From contig NW_003124934.1 of assembly GCF_000003605.2 (NCBI RefSeq), forward strand, positions 57,949 through 78,680: a stretch of DNA of 20,732 nt, written 5' to 3'. The notes under the pieces are model-generated. The model was not told where the DNA came from and searched no databases. It worked only from the letters and a program-made list of their open reading frames with translations. This DNA is from Saccoglossus kowalevskii (Eukaryota; Hemichordata; Enteropneusta; Harrimaniidae). Of this stretch, positions 11,300 to 19,996 are shown one piece after another (positions within the stretch are counted from its first letter, which is position 1; each line of letters starts with the position of its first letter). The translations under genes were made by a program, and so were the position numbers.

Positions 11300-11464
11300 G
11301 TGCATTCTTGTATGAAATTGCGTAAATTGCAGATGCAGATTCGGCTAATCTCTGCAATTTAGTTGTCATTTTATTACCCAGATCAATAAGAATATCTGTC
11401 AATAGCATGCCAACTTGCACAACATTACTTGTACATATTGCACAATACACTGTCTTGAAATTGT
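11295..11464 (-). CDS. Coding exon 2 and stop of the minus-strand small gene
   Basis: 170 coding bases from 11464 to the TAA at 11297-11295, entered in phase 1 after a pyrimidine-rich tract ending gctcgcag. A frame extends further upstream through the acceptor (to 11519), but that part is intron sequence under this model. Confidence 0.65.
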
Positions 11465-13260
11465 CTGCGAGCAAACAAGTAAAAATCCTCTGGCTAGTAC
11501 AATCTCTTTTGAAATACAAATTTCTTTCAAGTCGAGCTGCATTTTATGATACGATGGAATACTAACATGAAAACATCTCTTGCACTGAATTCATTTCAGA
11601 CATCCATAGAAATACCTAAGTCGCTCGAAGCGTGAATTATTGTAAACTTTCCGTATATATATTATACAGCAGTTTACTAAAAATAAATTGATGTGGTTGA
11701 ATACTCCTACCAGGCAGATTTTTTAAATTATACTAAATGACAGAAACCATAAATAAAGCAATTTAACATTTTTTTTATTGGAAACAGTAATGAGGGAACA
11801 TCAAAATTCTTGACACTTTTTTATTGAATCAGAATGTCCGGCGGGGATGAATTGAGAAAAACTGTTTACAGCAAAAAAATTAATTTGGAGTATTATAACC
11901 AAATGAAACCTCATATTTCTTTAGTTTTTCAGTTAATATAAAATGAGAAATATTCAGTAGGTTTAAGTTGAAAGCTGATTTGTTGTTGGAGGGATATTGA
12001 CTAATTTTTTTTTAATGCCAGAATTTTTTCTCGTCAACATTTTGTTGTTGATTTGTTCTTGCCAACAATTTATAGATTTTTATGTATTTTGCACCACAAA
12101 TAGACATAATTTTTTATTGTCTACAGGTCTTGATTAAAAATTTAGTTAATCAATATTGAAACAAATTATGCAAGTTTTCTTTTTTGGAAAAATGACAAAA
12201 GTTTACTTTGGTATTTCAAGTGTTTAAATTCACTGGTTTGTGAAAGAAAAAACTTTGCATATTTGATAGGCTATTTTAAATTAGTACTGATAATGTATGT
12301 GTTACATCCGGAGACATAACCTCAATATAAACTTACATAAAGGATACAGACATATCAGCTTTACTTTAAAAATGAATATACCATATTTCCTTTATTATAA
12401 CTGATATGTTGATTGTGGCTGTAGTTGCATTCTTAGAGAATTGTAATTTAAAATATGATAAGACCCAAAACATGCTATATTTCAAGTTAACATATTACCT
12501 ACTGCTGAATTCTGAAAAATTATCATCAGTGACAAAAACAAATTTGAAGAACATAAATAAAGGGAATGAACAAGACTGTTCAAGAAACAATAAGTTTACC
12601 CTTTATACATTTGCTCTGTGCATGGAGGTAATAACCTTTTTTTCATTTCCAATCTCTTGTGATGAACGAACGGGATAACAGTCTGAGATCAGTAAAACTT
12701 TTGGGGCACTGTGAACCAATATTTACTACTACATACTATATAAATGAGCCCATTCCGACCCAGGCATTTTTAAATATATATTTAAAAATATTAAATTAAA
12801 AATTTAACAATAACAAGGAAAATGCTTACTAAAACTAGAATATCACGAAGCTGAAGCTCATTCAAGTTAATTCGTTTATGTTTGGAAGCACACTTTGCGT
12901 TGCAAAATTACGTGAAAGTGTAAAACGTATGTGCAGAAAAAAAGGCAGAATTTTTTTTTTAAATGCATTACTTATGACATAATAACCACTTAAAGAAAAA
13001 CAAACCCCGGCGTCAGAAAGAACAATGAAACACAATGCAACGGTGGCGTTTATGAGGTACGAGGAAAGCCCCATCAATCAGTTGGCTACACCGCCGCCAA
13101 GCTGCTACGCGAGTCGATCACACAACACAAAACAGCTTCGACGACTGTACACATCGCGACCACGCCGAAAATATTATTATGCAATGCTTCAAACAAAACA
13201 GAATTTTATGAAAATTCTGATCGCAATCGACTAAATCACCATTCACCTCTTACCTGACAT
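11295..13260 (-). CDS. Small two-exon gene, 58-residue protein of unknown function
   Basis: I do not recognise this gene; the model comes from splice sites. Exon 1 contributes 7 coding bases, ATGTCAG (13260-13254), directly followed on the minus strand by GTAAGAG, a near-ideal donor. After a 1,789-bp intron, exon 2 begins at 11464 behind the acceptor 'acttgtttgctcgcag'. Both borders are phase 1, so the frame continues as MSDNFKTVYC... to TAA at 11297-11295. The protein is 58 residues with no signal peptide. Two cysteines sit at 10 and 13. Hydrophobic residues at 17, 20, 24, 27, 31, 35, 39 and 42 are spaced as in an amphipathic helix or short coiled coil. The start has A at -3. Two AATAAA motifs (11299-11294, overlapping the stop, and 11281-11276) suggest a very short 3' UTR. 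Small coiled-coil subunits such as BRK1 have similar build, but I cannot claim homology. Further or alternative exons remain possible. Confidence 0.65.
13254..13260 (-). CDS. Coding exon 1 of the minus-strand small gene
   Basis: ATG at 13260-13258, TCA, and the first base of codon 3, then the donor at 13253 (CAG|GTAAGAG). The 5' UTR extends to higher coordinates for an unknown distance; the upstream sequence (13261-13330) is CpG-richer than the surroundings. Confidence 0.65.
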
Positions 13261-13638
13261 CTTCTGCACGAGCTTAGCAAAACGGGAGGATGCAAAATCC
13301 GTGTTATCGACAGCGAGTGTGCAGTACACGTTCGCCAAGTAACTTTGAACAGAGAAGTACTGTGTTGGATCAGATCGATGTGTGCAGTACCATACTCAGA
13401 AAAGTGTACTATAAAAGTCTAACCTTCAACCTCTCGATTATATTTTGAAACAGTCATTGTGTGGTAAAAGTGTTTACCGAGTATATTGATTCTTATTAAA
13501 CTAGCCCCAATTATATGGATATCATTTGAATATATCATTAAATCTAGAAAATAATATGTTGTTTACACGTAAAGCGTTTTTATGAACAGTTGCCCGTGTA
13601 AGTCAGTGAAGGATGCTGGGTAGTCTAGGAATCATAAC
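13261..13638. promoter_or_regulatory. Probable bidirectional promoter between two head-to-head genes
   Basis: The start codon of the minus gene (13260) and the first exon of the plus gene (ATGGCGG at 13639) lie about 380 bp apart and point away from each other. CpG dinucleotides are clearly denser from about 13000 to 14310 than elsewhere in the window. Candidate elements are a TATAAAA at 13410-13416 (plus orientation) and 'ggatgctgggtagtct' at 13611-13626, whose reverse complement holds CCCAGCATCC, part of a ZNF143-type site. Start sites were not measured, so the exact promoter is uncertain. Confidence 0.5.
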
Positions 13639-13762
13639 ATGGCGGAAGTTGTTTATAACTTTCTAACTGCTCCACTTCATACAAAACTTGACGAACCGAG
13701 GGCGTAAAATACCAAAATGGAGAGTAGTCGGGCCTGATATTGTTTGGAAGTATATGGAATAG
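13639..13762 (+). other. Probable 5' untranslated first exon of the plus-strand gene, with a uORF
   Basis: Transcription of the plus gene probably starts just before 13639. Sequence 'acATGGCGGAAG' opens a 22-codon upstream ORF (MAEVVYNFLTAPLHTK...) that ends at TAA 13705-13707. The exon appears to end at a strong donor, AATAG|GTGAGT, at 13762/13763. The next acceptors are ctactag at 13844 or ctttactag at 13856. If that short intron is retained, an in-frame upstream ATG at 13744 would add 39 residues to the protein. The exon start is not defined. Confidence 0.4.
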
Positions 13763-13860
13763 GTGAGTATTGTGTTGTGATGGAAAGTATCCTGTGGTGG
13801 CGTGGAAGCCATCTGAACGTCAGTCTATTTCCTACTTCTACTAGTACCTTTACTAGTCCC

Positions 13861-13934
13861 ATGGCTATCAGTGCAAGATTTAAAGTTCATTCCGATAACT
13901 TGATCAACCGTGTCTTCTCAGAATGCACTAACAC
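13861..13934 (+). CDS. Coding exon 1 of the plus-strand small gene
   Basis: The proposed start is ATGG at 13861 (G at +4, C at -3), 4 bp after an acceptor-like ctttactag. The exon holds 24 codons plus two bases. The donor is AC|GTAAGT at 13935. The same frame is open back to 13744. Confidence 0.5.
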
Positions 13935-16900
13935 GTAAGTGTAATGAAATCGACAAATTTGATTACATTACTATTCAATACACATTGTTTGTCGTAGGCC
14001 GCGATATAAATAGGTGTCTCGGTGTGACAGACTGGCGGGAAACAGTGTCAACAACTCGACGTGTCGTACGCAGCAACCGAGGTCGTCGGCGATCATCAGC
14101 ATATTCACTGCTTCAAATAAATACAGCTATTTTATATTGCTCCGGAAAACTTCAGCAGTTATTCATCTTATCGTGTCACCTCGTGGAAGTTACGTAATTT
14201 AGAGCGATTGCTTGAAATCAAAAGTAAAAGAAAAGATGAAGATCGAGGGCGCTATTGTGGCTGACTATGACACTTAAGTGGCAGTTTCCTGTTTACGTCT
14301 TGTCACTGAAATCGAAAGCACCAACAATTTTTAAGATTAGGGTAGACCACAAACGTAATTTTAGCACACAGTAGGGGTAAATCCTGATGTCATCTAATCA
14401 ACAAAAATATTATTTAGTAGATGGACATAGTGCTTGAAGAGCGACAGTCGTTGTGCTGTGCATGTGTGACACTTGTGTTGATAAACATCGATTTTCCCAT
14501 AGTCCAATGCGAGGTTTGACCTGGGTGCCACCAGTGATTCCTTTGATGCCTTCCAATCACCTAAAAATACCTAATTAAAGCTTAGTAATTAATGTCCTAT
14601 TTTGTACTTGTTGATCTGCGGAACAGTCAAAGTTGTCATCTTTGTTTATATGAAACCAGAGGTACATTACTTGGGGTTTGTAACTACGGTGACATGATAC
14701 CAAGATCCCGTCACAATCTCGCTCTCGCATAAGCGTTCCAACTCAGAAAAAATGCGAATGCGCATGCCCAAGGTAACTAGGATACTGGGATGTCCAGGTG
14801 GATCAAAATAGCTGCCCACGATATGACGGATTACGAGAACTATATTTTCTGTACATTTTCGTTGTATTACATTTTTCACTATGATGGTGACAAGAAAAGT
14901 TTATTTTTTTCATTACAAACCTTGAACATTGATATATGTCATGTCAGAAGGTCGTAGCCTCAGTCTCGCTATCTACGAGAAGAGACTTGAATGGGATCTT
15001 GACATGATGTCACCATACAGTACTATGCGAGTTGCAAACCCCAAGTAATGTACCTCTGATGAAACCCATATATCTTGTGCATGCTTGGCGCATCAACTAC
15101 CACCCTTTAATGAGAAAATTGCATCCCTCAGGTAATTTGGATTCATAAGAGCTGATGAAAACATTTTTTTTTAAATCACACAAATGACAGCAAAGGAATA
15201 AATGATTTATGCTCAGATCAGACTGTTTGACCTTTATATATTTGCAAAACTTGATAAATTTGACATTTCTTATTTTACTTTATGTCAAATAAAGCTTAGT
15301 ATCAGACTGTTATCAGAAAATGAATACTGCCCGAATACGCTGCAAGCTGTGGAAAAATAGACAATATACATGTACATGTACCACAGTTCTTCATGTAGGC
15401 CCCAAACGTAATTTTAACACACAGTAGGGGTAAATCCTGCTGTCAACTAAAATCAGTAAATATATTATTTTGGTAATCTATTAATGACTGTTTCCTGATT
15501 AAAACCTGCCCCCTAGTTGAGAGTTCAGTGTAACAATTCAAAAATCGCAAATGTCTTGGTTTCAAACCGCACTCATAGTTCAGAATGTTTTGACTGTGAA
15601 AGCGCAATTTAATCAGGGACTATGTTGTGTAATGTAATGTTACTGGAGTGAAATGTCGCATGTAATAAAATAAAACTGGTGAAATACAACGTCTGTTTAC
15701 ATATCTAGCTGGGAAAGAGCCATTTAAAACACTGATTTAAGTCAAATGAATGTCCTACAATCTCCTTTTGTCTAGTTTTCTGAGGAATAATATAAATACT
15801 ATTTCTGGTATGAATGGATTCTAATTTTCTGTGTTTCACAGCCATGGAACACAAAGCACAAACACAAACCTTGCCAGTTTATAAAGTTTGTCATTTATTG
15901 TATAATCTAATGCCTTGATAACCTATAAAGAAATGCACTTTTTTAATGCAAATCATGCATATTTTAATCTAATTAACCGAACATTTCATCCAGATTCAGG
16001 GCATGAGACGTTTTAATGAACTCATTAAATAACCTGGTGACTAGAACAGAACTGTTGAGTGACAGGTACTTATACATTTGTACACTGATGATGAGCAACT
16101 ATTTAGAGTTTGATCCATCAAGTCATAAAGATGGCACCCTAGCTGGAGGTGAATATGGCCAAAATGGCACCCTAGCTAGAGGTAAATATGGCCAAAATGG
16201 CACCCTAGCTAGAGGTAAATATGGCCAAAATGGCACCCTTGCTAGAGATGAATATGGCCAAAATGGCACCCTAGCTGGAGGTGAATGTTACTAAAATGGC
16301 ACCCTTGCTAGAGATGAATATGGCCAAAATGGCACCCTTGCTAGAGATGAATATGACCAAAATGGCACCCTTGCTGGAGGTGAATGTTACTAAAATGGCA
16401 CCCTAGCAAGAGATGAATATTGCCAAATGGCACCCTTGCTAGAGGTGAATATTGTCAAAATGGCACCCTAGCTGGAGGTGAATATTGCCAAAATGGCACC
16501 CTAGCTACATGTAGAGTTGAATATTGCCAAAATGGCACCATAGCTGGAGATGAATGTTACTCTAATGGCACCCTTGCTAGAGATAAATATTGCCAAAATG
16601 GCACCCTAGCAAAAGATGAATATTGCCAAAATGGCACCCTAGCTGGAGGTGAATGTTACTAAAATGGCACCTATGCTAGAGGTGAATATGGCCAAAATGG
16701 CACCCTAGCTGGAGGGAAATATAACTAAAATGGCACCCTTGCTAGAGGTGAATATTGTCAAAATGGCACCCTAGCTGGAGGTGAATGTTACTGAAATGGT
16801 ACCCTTGCTAGAGCTGAATATTGTCAAAATAGCACCCTTGCTAGAGCTGAATATTGTCAAAATAGCACCCTTGCTAGAGGTGTATATGACCAAAATGGCA

Positions 16901-18266
16901 CCCGAGCTGGAGGTGAATATTGCCAAAATGGCACCCTTGCTAGAGGTGAATATTGCCAAAATGGCACCCTAGCTAGAAATGAATATGGCCAAAATGGTAC
17001 CCAAGCTTGAGGTGAATGTTACTAAAATGGCACCCTAGCTGGAGGTGAATATGGCCAAAATGGCACCCTAGCTAGAGATGATTATTGCCATAATGGCATC
17101 CTTGCTAGAGATGAATATCTCAACACTAATCAGCGTCTTTTTCTGTATTTTACATTGGATGTTGAAATGCTATATAGTGCTTGATGGAAATAGATTCTTG
17201 TCACTAAATGCAAATGTTTTCATAGCACAAAATGTTTTTTGTTGCCATTATCTCTCAATAAATTATCAACTACAAGCAAAAAAAAAGGATATTTAATAAT
17301 AAGGTTATCACAAAATGACTGCGATGTACATGTACATGACAGTTGATGTAATTGCTGCACTGCCTTTGTGCAATGTTCCTCATAGTCACGTGGCAGTGAC
17401 ACTGTGTAATTTTGGAATGCAATAATTGTGTCAACTATCAAAAATAGTCTGCAATTGTACCAGTAACTGGAAAAAACGTGTCCACCAACATGCTTAGACA
17501 TCATGTCTAAATCTGTATTGATATCATGGGCACCTGTAAGTACGTGTAAGTTTGATTAATTTACCATGACCATCACTTTTAATTTATTGTAAAAATACTA
17601 GTAATTTGCATAATTAGATACATTGTAACTTTAGTAAATTCATGAAAAGTCACTCCCTTTTTAGAAAAACCTAGTGAAATTTCCACTAGTACAAAATTTC
17701 ACAATTTTCCGTGAAATTTGTTTCTTACAAAATAGAAGGCATTTATTGTATGAGTTGTCATGGCAACTGTACATCATGCACCTGTGGTCTGTACATATGA
17801 TACATGTACATCTGATCTATATTTAGGTAATTTAAATGTTTTGTCTAGACTGATTATTCCAGTCCTGTCCTGAATTAATGTCCAAAATTATCATTCACGA
17901 CTTGACTTTGTCATCATTAGGAGATAAATTCTTTTGTCCATCATATAGATACAGACTTATAGCACTTCTGTATCGACTCTCACTGGAGGAAACAACAGTT
18001 TGTGAAAGGGTGGAGGCAGTCATTGATAATGCGACATTAAAAGAAGACACCAAAGTTCTATTCAGATCTTTCCTTTTAAGGCAAGTGATTGCTTGCTTCA
18101 TACTTAATAGAAAGAGCATGTATGATGACTTACATATGCATGTCAATTTTTTTTATCATCTTATCAACTAAATTCTGATATTTAAATGTTTCTCAGAGAT
18201 GAAGTTGGTGATTTCATGTCAACTTTGAATAACTTTACTCACATCTATACCAATTCCAAACTATAA
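13861..18266 (+). CDS. Small three-coding-exon gene, 91-residue protein of unknown function
   Basis: I do not recognise this gene; it is inferred from splice sites and matching phases. Coding exon 1 (13861-13934) starts MAISARFKVHSDN and ends in phase 2 at AACAC|GTAAGT. Exon 2 (17949-18080) follows the acceptor 'cttttgtccatcatatag' and encodes 43 full codons starting YRLIALLYRLSLEE, ending AAG|GCAAGT. That is the consensus of the rare GC-AG introns. Exon 3 (18197-18266) follows 'atgtttctcag', encodes DEVGDFMSTLNNFTH... and stops at TAA 18264-18266. The 276 bp give 91 residues. The protein has no signal peptide or transmembrane segment; residues 26-70 look helical and leucine-rich, with acidic and basic residues interspersed. 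The 4-kb intron (13935-17948) contains a MITE and a 33-bp minisatellite, and could hide a further phase 2-2 exon. Translation start is less certain than the last two exons. Confidence 0.6.
14342..14420 (+). repeat. Left copy of an approximately 78-bp diverged direct repeat
   Basis: It shares 'aaacgtaattttaRcacaca', 'gtaggggtaaatcctg' and an 'aatatattatttt'-like tail with 15395-15475, about 1,053 bp away in the same orientation. It is probably a fragment of a dispersed repeat family. Confidence 0.75.
14657..15058. mobile_element. hAT-like MITE, 402 bp, with target-site duplication
   Basis: The ends are inverted repeats: CAGAGGTACATTACTTGGGG plus four more bases is identical at the left end and in the reverse complement of the right end. 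After one mismatch and an indel, similarity continues through the ggtgacat...aagatccc block. The flanks carry ATGAAACC at 14650-14657 and 15059-15066. The left copy shares its last C with the element's first base, so the duplication is 7-8 bp. An 8-bp duplication and CAG-type termini are hallmarks of hAT transposons. No transposase frame is present, so it is non-autonomous. It sits in the large intron of the plus-strand gene. Confidence 0.75.
15395..15475 (+). repeat. Right copy of an approximately 78-bp diverged direct repeat
   Basis: It matches 14342-14420 with scattered substitutions and a few indels (for example 'cctgctgtcaactaaaatca' against 'cctgatgtcatctaatcaac'). It lies beyond the hAT-like MITE, so the two copies flank that element. 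Confidence 0.75.
15476..16125. other. Intronic non-coding stretch
   Basis: No exon could be supported. A strong acceptor-like 'ctgtgtttcacag' at about 15840 is followed by a frame that stops after 13 codons in the required phase, with no donor. Weak inverted similarity (CCTGATTAA near 15495 and TTAATCAGG near 15610) is too short to call an element. Confidence 0.4.
16126..17120 (+). repeat. 33-bp minisatellite array, about 30 copies, inside an intron
   Basis: The unit contains 'aaaatggcaccctagct', 'ggaggtgaat' and 'atggcc'. Common variants are CCTAGC/CCTTGC, ggaggtg/agagatg and tatggcc/tattgcc/tgttact. Since 33 is 11 codons, the plus frame reads NGTLARGEYGQ-like repeats (16016-16294, 16420-16662) until units with 'tactaa' introduce TAA. 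Between 16771 and 16972 both strands are open. The array lies in the 13935-17948 intron of the plus gene and I treat it as non-coding. Confidence 0.93.
17121..17948. other. Intronic stretch before the second coding exon
   Basis: No gene is supported. A hairpin-prone segment lies at 17691-17721 (acaaaatttcac and gtgaaatttgt arms), preceded by CTAGTG...CACTAG at 17671-17689. ACATGTACATG motifs occur near 17328 and 17803. The sequence ends in the pyrimidine tract of the acceptor at 17948. Confidence 0.45.
17949..18080 (+). CDS. Coding exon 2 of the plus-strand small gene
   Basis: This 132-bp exon is open only in the predicted frame over its full length and reads like a helical protein. It enters and leaves in phase 2. 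The acceptor is tcatatag|A at 17948/17949 with a T-rich tract. The donor is TTTTAAG|GCAAGT at 18081, a GC donor with otherwise perfect consensus. Reading through the donor would instead give a frame to 18171. Confidence 0.65.
18081..18196 (+). other. GC-AG intron of 116 bp
   Basis: It begins GCAAGT and ends tgtttctcag. GC-AG introns are a known minor class of U2-type introns with strong exonic AG and +3 to +6 AAGT, exactly as seen. The reading frame is continuous across the join (phase 2 to 2). Confidence 0.6.
18197..18266 (+). CDS. Last coding exon of the plus-strand small gene
   Basis: One base completes the arginine codon from the previous exon, followed by 22 codons (DEVGDFMSTLNNFTHIYTN...) and the stop TAA at 18264-18266. 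No transcript evidence is available here. Confidence 0.6.
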
Positions 18267-18620
18267 TTCAGTTGATAGTTTGCACTCCAGTATAGGTTAC
18301 TTATAGGTTATATTTTGAATGTCTTATTTTGTGATTTGATCAAAACCAATTTTCGGAGATGTACTATATGTACCGGGTAATGATTTGCAGATAAAATTAT
18401 AGTCGTTGAGTCAGTGCAATTATTTACATTCAATGCACATATTCAAATTTATTTAGCAATAAAATACGGTATGGTATGTAAACTATATAAACACACCTTT
18501 CTGATTAAATAAGGCACATAATTCTTTGTATATGATTACAATAAGTATAAAAAATGTACATAATATGTATCCTTGATTTGTATATTAAATAAATATTGTT
18601 TTCATAGAATTAAATTTGAC
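18267..18620 (+). terminator. 3' UTR with two AATAAA signals
   Basis: Downstream of the stop the sequence is AT-rich and non-coding. AATAAA occurs at 18458-18463 and 18588-18593, giving predicted 3' UTRs of about 210 or 340 bp. The second is followed by a T-rich stretch (attgttttcatag), as is common near cleavage sites. Confidence 0.45.
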
Positions 18621-18732
18621 CTTTAGATCTTGATACTGTATGTATAACATTTTTCAAATCATAATTAAATTACATTCAAGCAATGAAAGTAAAAATATTT
18701 GTAAATAATAGTGTAGATGTATATTTATAATA

Positions 18733-18924
18733 CTGTAGAATACTTTATTTTCACTTGGAATTAATTTTCGCTATTTTTGCTGAAGGAATGATTCTGTGAT
18801 AATAAAATCCAGCGAATATACCTTCTTTCCTATATTTTGCATTAAATTTGTCAAAAATCAGTGAAAATTAATTTCATACAAAGCATCAAAAATGTCTTTT
18901 CAGCAAAAATAAAGTATTTTACAG
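18733..18924. mobile_element. 192-bp MITE with TA target duplication
   Basis: The left end CTGTAGAATACTTTATTTT is matched, with one mismatch, by the reverse complement of the right end (AAAATAAAGTATTTTACAG). TA flanks both ends at 18731-18732 and 18925-18926. A second inverted block follows inside: 'aattaattttc' on the left and 'gaaaattaattt' on the right. TA duplication and short length fit a Tc1/mariner-type non-autonomous element. No ORF is present. Confidence 0.65.
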
Positions 18925-19037
18925 TAGTACGTTTTTGTACCAATAGGATTATATATAAAACAAAACCAACACATTACCTAGAGTGATTTCTATATAAATT
19001 ATTTAACATGTATTTAACTGTGTATGAATGTATAAAG

Positions 19038-19569
19038 CATCCATATTAATCAGCTAATTTGCATACTAATTAACTAACCATCCATATTAATCAGCAAATT
19101 TGCATACTAATTAACTAACCATCCATATTAATCAGCTAATTTGCATACTAATTAACTAACCATCCATATTAATCAGCAAATTTGCATACTAATTAACTAA
19201 CCATCCATATTAATCAGCTAATTTGCATACTGATTAACTAACATCCATATTAATCAGCAAATTTGCATACTAATTAACTAACCATCCATATTAATCAGCA
19301 AATTTGCATACTAATTAACTAACCATCCATATTAATCAGCTAATTTGCATACTAATTAACTAACCATCCATATTAATCAGCTAATTTGCATACTAATTAA
19401 CTAAGCATCCATATTAATCAGCTAATTTGCATACTAATTAACTAATCATCCATATTAATCAGCTAATTTGCATACTAATTAACTAATCATCCATATTAAT
19501 CAGCTAATTTGCATACTAATTAACTAATCATCCATATTAATCAGCTAATTTGCATACTACCTAACTATT
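19038..19569 (+). repeat. 41-bp tandem array, 13 copies, rich in POU/homeodomain-like motifs
   Basis: There are thirteen copies, twelve of 41 bp and one (copy 5) of 40 bp. The unit is 'catccatattaatcagc', then taattt or aaattt, then 'gcatactaattaactaa' plus one variable base. ATTTGCAT, the reverse complement of the POU octamer ATGCAAAT, occurs once in each copy, followed by the homeodomain-like core TAATTA in most. Copies 1-6 alternate between the 'gctaat' and 'gcaaat' types, and copies 8-13 are all 'gctaat'. The junction base shifts from C to T in the last copies. The array end decays at 'ctacctaactatt'. Confidence 0.95.
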
Positions 19570-19949
19570 TTGCGTCATATTTTGTTTATATTTCTTCTCA
19601 TGTATACTGCGTAGATTCATGGCCGATAAATTATTGTTTGAAATCAATCTGTGTATTTTAACTAGCTTAATTAATTGGTTTTAACAAGTTCTTTGTACAT
19701 CAACATCTTTGCAACAACAGTTTTACTCAAATGAATTTGTACAGACAAATACACATGTATATAATAAAATGTTATAATTGATTAGTTAATTTGCTTGCCA
19801 GTAATCGTTTTCATTCTAAAAGTTTATTCAAATAGATTGAAACAGGGTACATGCTGTTAGTGTAGAAAAATAACTGATAATATATCATTTTATTAGCTGC
19901 CCCAGCTAGTTTAAATGCTAATTACAAGTAGTAGTATGACAGAACCCCA
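19570..19949. other. AT-rich spacer
   Basis: Nothing supportable between the 41-bp array and the CpG-richer zone. There are no ORFs of note and no inverted repeats seen. Confidence 0.45.
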
Positions 19950-19996
19950 CATCCTGCCCATGGCTTTCGTTGCGTATGGAAGTTATTTTCATGAGT

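Noticed and set aside
12406-12678. Plus-strand 90-codon frame
   Set aside because: It lies within the intron of the minus-strand gene, with AT-driven composition (Leu, Lys, Asn, Tyr) and no splice or promoter evidence.
13410-13416. TATA box setting the plus-gene start
   Set aside because: TATAAAA is about 220 bp before the first credible exon feature, and such strings are common in AT-rich DNA; kept only as a candidate within the promoter entry.
13677-14202. Several overlapping 60-95 codon frames around the promoter block
   Set aside because: They are shadows in a CpG-richer, stop-poor region. Only 13861-13934 has a donor and a phase that match downstream exons.
14667-14879. Minus-strand 70-codon frame
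   Set aside because: It lies within the hAT-like MITE and includes its terminal inverted repeat; no transposase motif is present.
15490-15625. A small inverted-repeat element
   Set aside because: Only about 9 bp (CCTGATTAA / TTAATCAGG) match and there is no target duplication, so chance is likely.
15827-15890. Possible extra exon after 'ctgtgtttcacag'
   Set aside because: The acceptor is good, but the phase-2 frame stops after 13 codons and no donor is present.
16016-16972. NGTLARGEYGQ-type repeat proteins, and the opposite-strand frame at 16771-16959
   Set aside because: They are by-products of the 33-bp array inside an intron; units with 'tactaa' stop the frame repeatedly and both strands are open in places.
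16126-17120. SRF CArG boxes in the 33-bp repeat
   Set aside because: CCAAAATGG has five A/T bases between CC and GG, whereas the CArG box needs six.
17895-18146. Minus-strand 83-codon frame
   Set aside because: It is antisense to the supported exon 17949-18080, which has splice sites on the plus strand.
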